DNA from: RUG11551 sp045546875
GTDB taxonomy: Bacteria; Planctomycetota; Planctomycetia; Pirellulales; Thermoguttaceae
Direction: 5' to 3'
NCBI GenBank assembly: GCA_045546875.1
Contig: JAZQDP010000043.1
Coordinates: 1-6,405 of the forward strand
DNA: 6,405 nucleotides
In this document: positions 5,707-6,405 of the stretch, one piece after another
How the letters are laid out: each line of letters opens with the position of its first letter
Position numbering within the stretch: the stretch's first letter is position 1
Position numbers and translations under genes: made by a program
Notes under the pieces: model-generated
The model's input: the letters and a program-made list of their open reading frames with translations, nothing else
Database searches by the model: none
Told to the model about the DNA's origin: nothing

Positions 5707-6405
5707 ATGCAAAAACAATTTGACCTGACAAACAAGAATGCCTGGGTTACAGGCGCAAGCGTTGGAATCGGGCGCGCCTACGCAATCGCATTGGCAAAAG
5801 CGGGCGCCAACGTCGCTGTCGTTGATATTGACGACCGAACCGGGGAAAAGACAGCGGAAGAGATTCGCTCTCTGGGCGTAAAAAGCATTTTTATTCACTG
5901 CAACGTTTGCAATCCGGAAGAAGTTGAAGCGATGGCAGATAAAGTCGTCGAAACGTTTGGACGGCTGGACATTGCCGTCAACAATGCTGGAATTGGAATT
6001 CTCGGACCGGACGAATCGTACCCGTTAAGCACATGGGAAAAGGTGATCGGCGTCAATTTTACCGGCTCCTGGCTTTGCTGTGCAGCTGCCGCCAGAAAGT
6101 TCATCGCTCAAAACAAGGTTGACGATAAGCCTATGGGTGGAAAGATTATCAATACCGCCAGTATGTCTGCGCGTATAGCCAACTGCAACGCCTCGTACGA
6201 CGGTTCCAAAGGCGGCGTTGTCGAAATGACTCGCGCCCTCGCCGCTCAATGGGGACGGCACAACATTAACGTCAACTGCATCAGCCCAAGCTATATTCTA
6301 TCGCCCATGCACGCCAGCACGCCAGTGGAAGTCCGAGAAAGAATTCGTTCACTCACGCCCATGGGATACATGGAACGTCCGGAAGATTTGGCAGGACCGC
6401 TTGTC
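5707..6405 (+). CDS. Short-chain dehydrogenase/reductase (SDR), 3' truncated
   Basis: This encodes an NAD(P)-dependent oxidoreductase of the classical SDR family, a cytoplasmic Rossmann-fold enzyme that usually oxidises a hydroxyl or reduces a ketone. The 233 visible codons run off the window; the usual length is about 250-265, so only the last 20-30 residues are missing. Visible are the cofactor motif TGASVGIG (15-22), Asp40 at the end of strand 2 (suggesting NAD(H) over NADP(H)), NNAG (92-95), and the tetrad Asn117, Ser152, Tyr164 and Lys168 in YDGSK. The usual PG after strand 6 reads PS (194-195, in ISPSYILSPM). The stretch INTASMSARIAN (148-159) recalls polyol and sugar dehydrogenases such as L-xylulose reductase or gluconate 5-dehydrogenase types, but the substrate cannot be set from sequence; 3-oxoacyl reductase-like roles are less likely. 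It has its own promoter candidates and a GGAG site, so it is probably separate from the transporter operon. Confidence 0.95.
   Translation, partial: MQKQFDLTNKNAWVTGASVGIGRAYAIALAKAGANVAVVDIDDRTGEKTAEEIRSLGVKSIFIHCNVCNPEEVEAMADKVVETFGRLDIAVNNAGIGILGPDESYPLSTWEKVIGVNFTGSWLCCAAAARKFIAQNKVDDKPMGGKIINTASMSARIANCNASYDGSKGGVVEMTRALAAQWGRHNINVNCISPSYILSPMHASTPVEVRERIRSLTPMGYMERPEDLAGPLV

Overview
The window is a piece of a bacterial chromosome with four protein genes, all on the + strand; both outer genes are cut by the window edges. No sequence here fixes the organism. A GldF-GldG fusion beside a DUF4340 protein, mostly weak or absent Shine-Dalgarno sites, mid-range GC and heptamer repeats in a spacer together suggest a member of the Planctomycetota or a close relative. 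That placement is inference.

Region 1 (1-3451 plus 3513-5513) is a GldA/GldF/GldG-type ABC transporter locus. It has the 3' part of an ABC ATPase gene (1-515). A 137-bp spacer (516-652) follows, filled largely by three different 7-bp tandem repeats. Next is a 932-residue protein joining an ABC-2 permease (GldF-like) to a GldG-like periplasmic auxiliary domain closed by a second membrane anchor (653-3451). A 61-bp gap leads to a 666-residue membrane-anchored DUF4340 protein (3513-5513). Its family-like part ends near residue 478. It then carries a CxxC plus His-rich segment and a long acidic, Glu/Lys/Asn/Pro-rich tail. The ATPase would drive the fused permease, and the large GldG and DUF4340 domains would sit on the outer face of the inner membrane. 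The substrate is unknown. GldA/F/G were named for gliding in Flavobacterium, but nothing here shows motility.

Region 2 (5514-5706) is a 193-bp spacer with a weak terminator-like hairpin, a good sigma70-like promoter (TTGACA, 17 bp, TATTTT), a second TTGACA with a small dyad after it, and a clear GGAG ribosome site. It looks like a transcription unit boundary.

Region 3 (5707-6405) is the first 233 codons of a classical short-chain dehydrogenase/reductase with an intact cofactor motif and catalytic tetrad. It is probably unrelated in function to the transporter.

The points most worth a second look are the three heptamer arrays in one spacer, the His/CxxC and acidic extension on the DUF4340 protein, and the one-chain GldF-GldG architecture.
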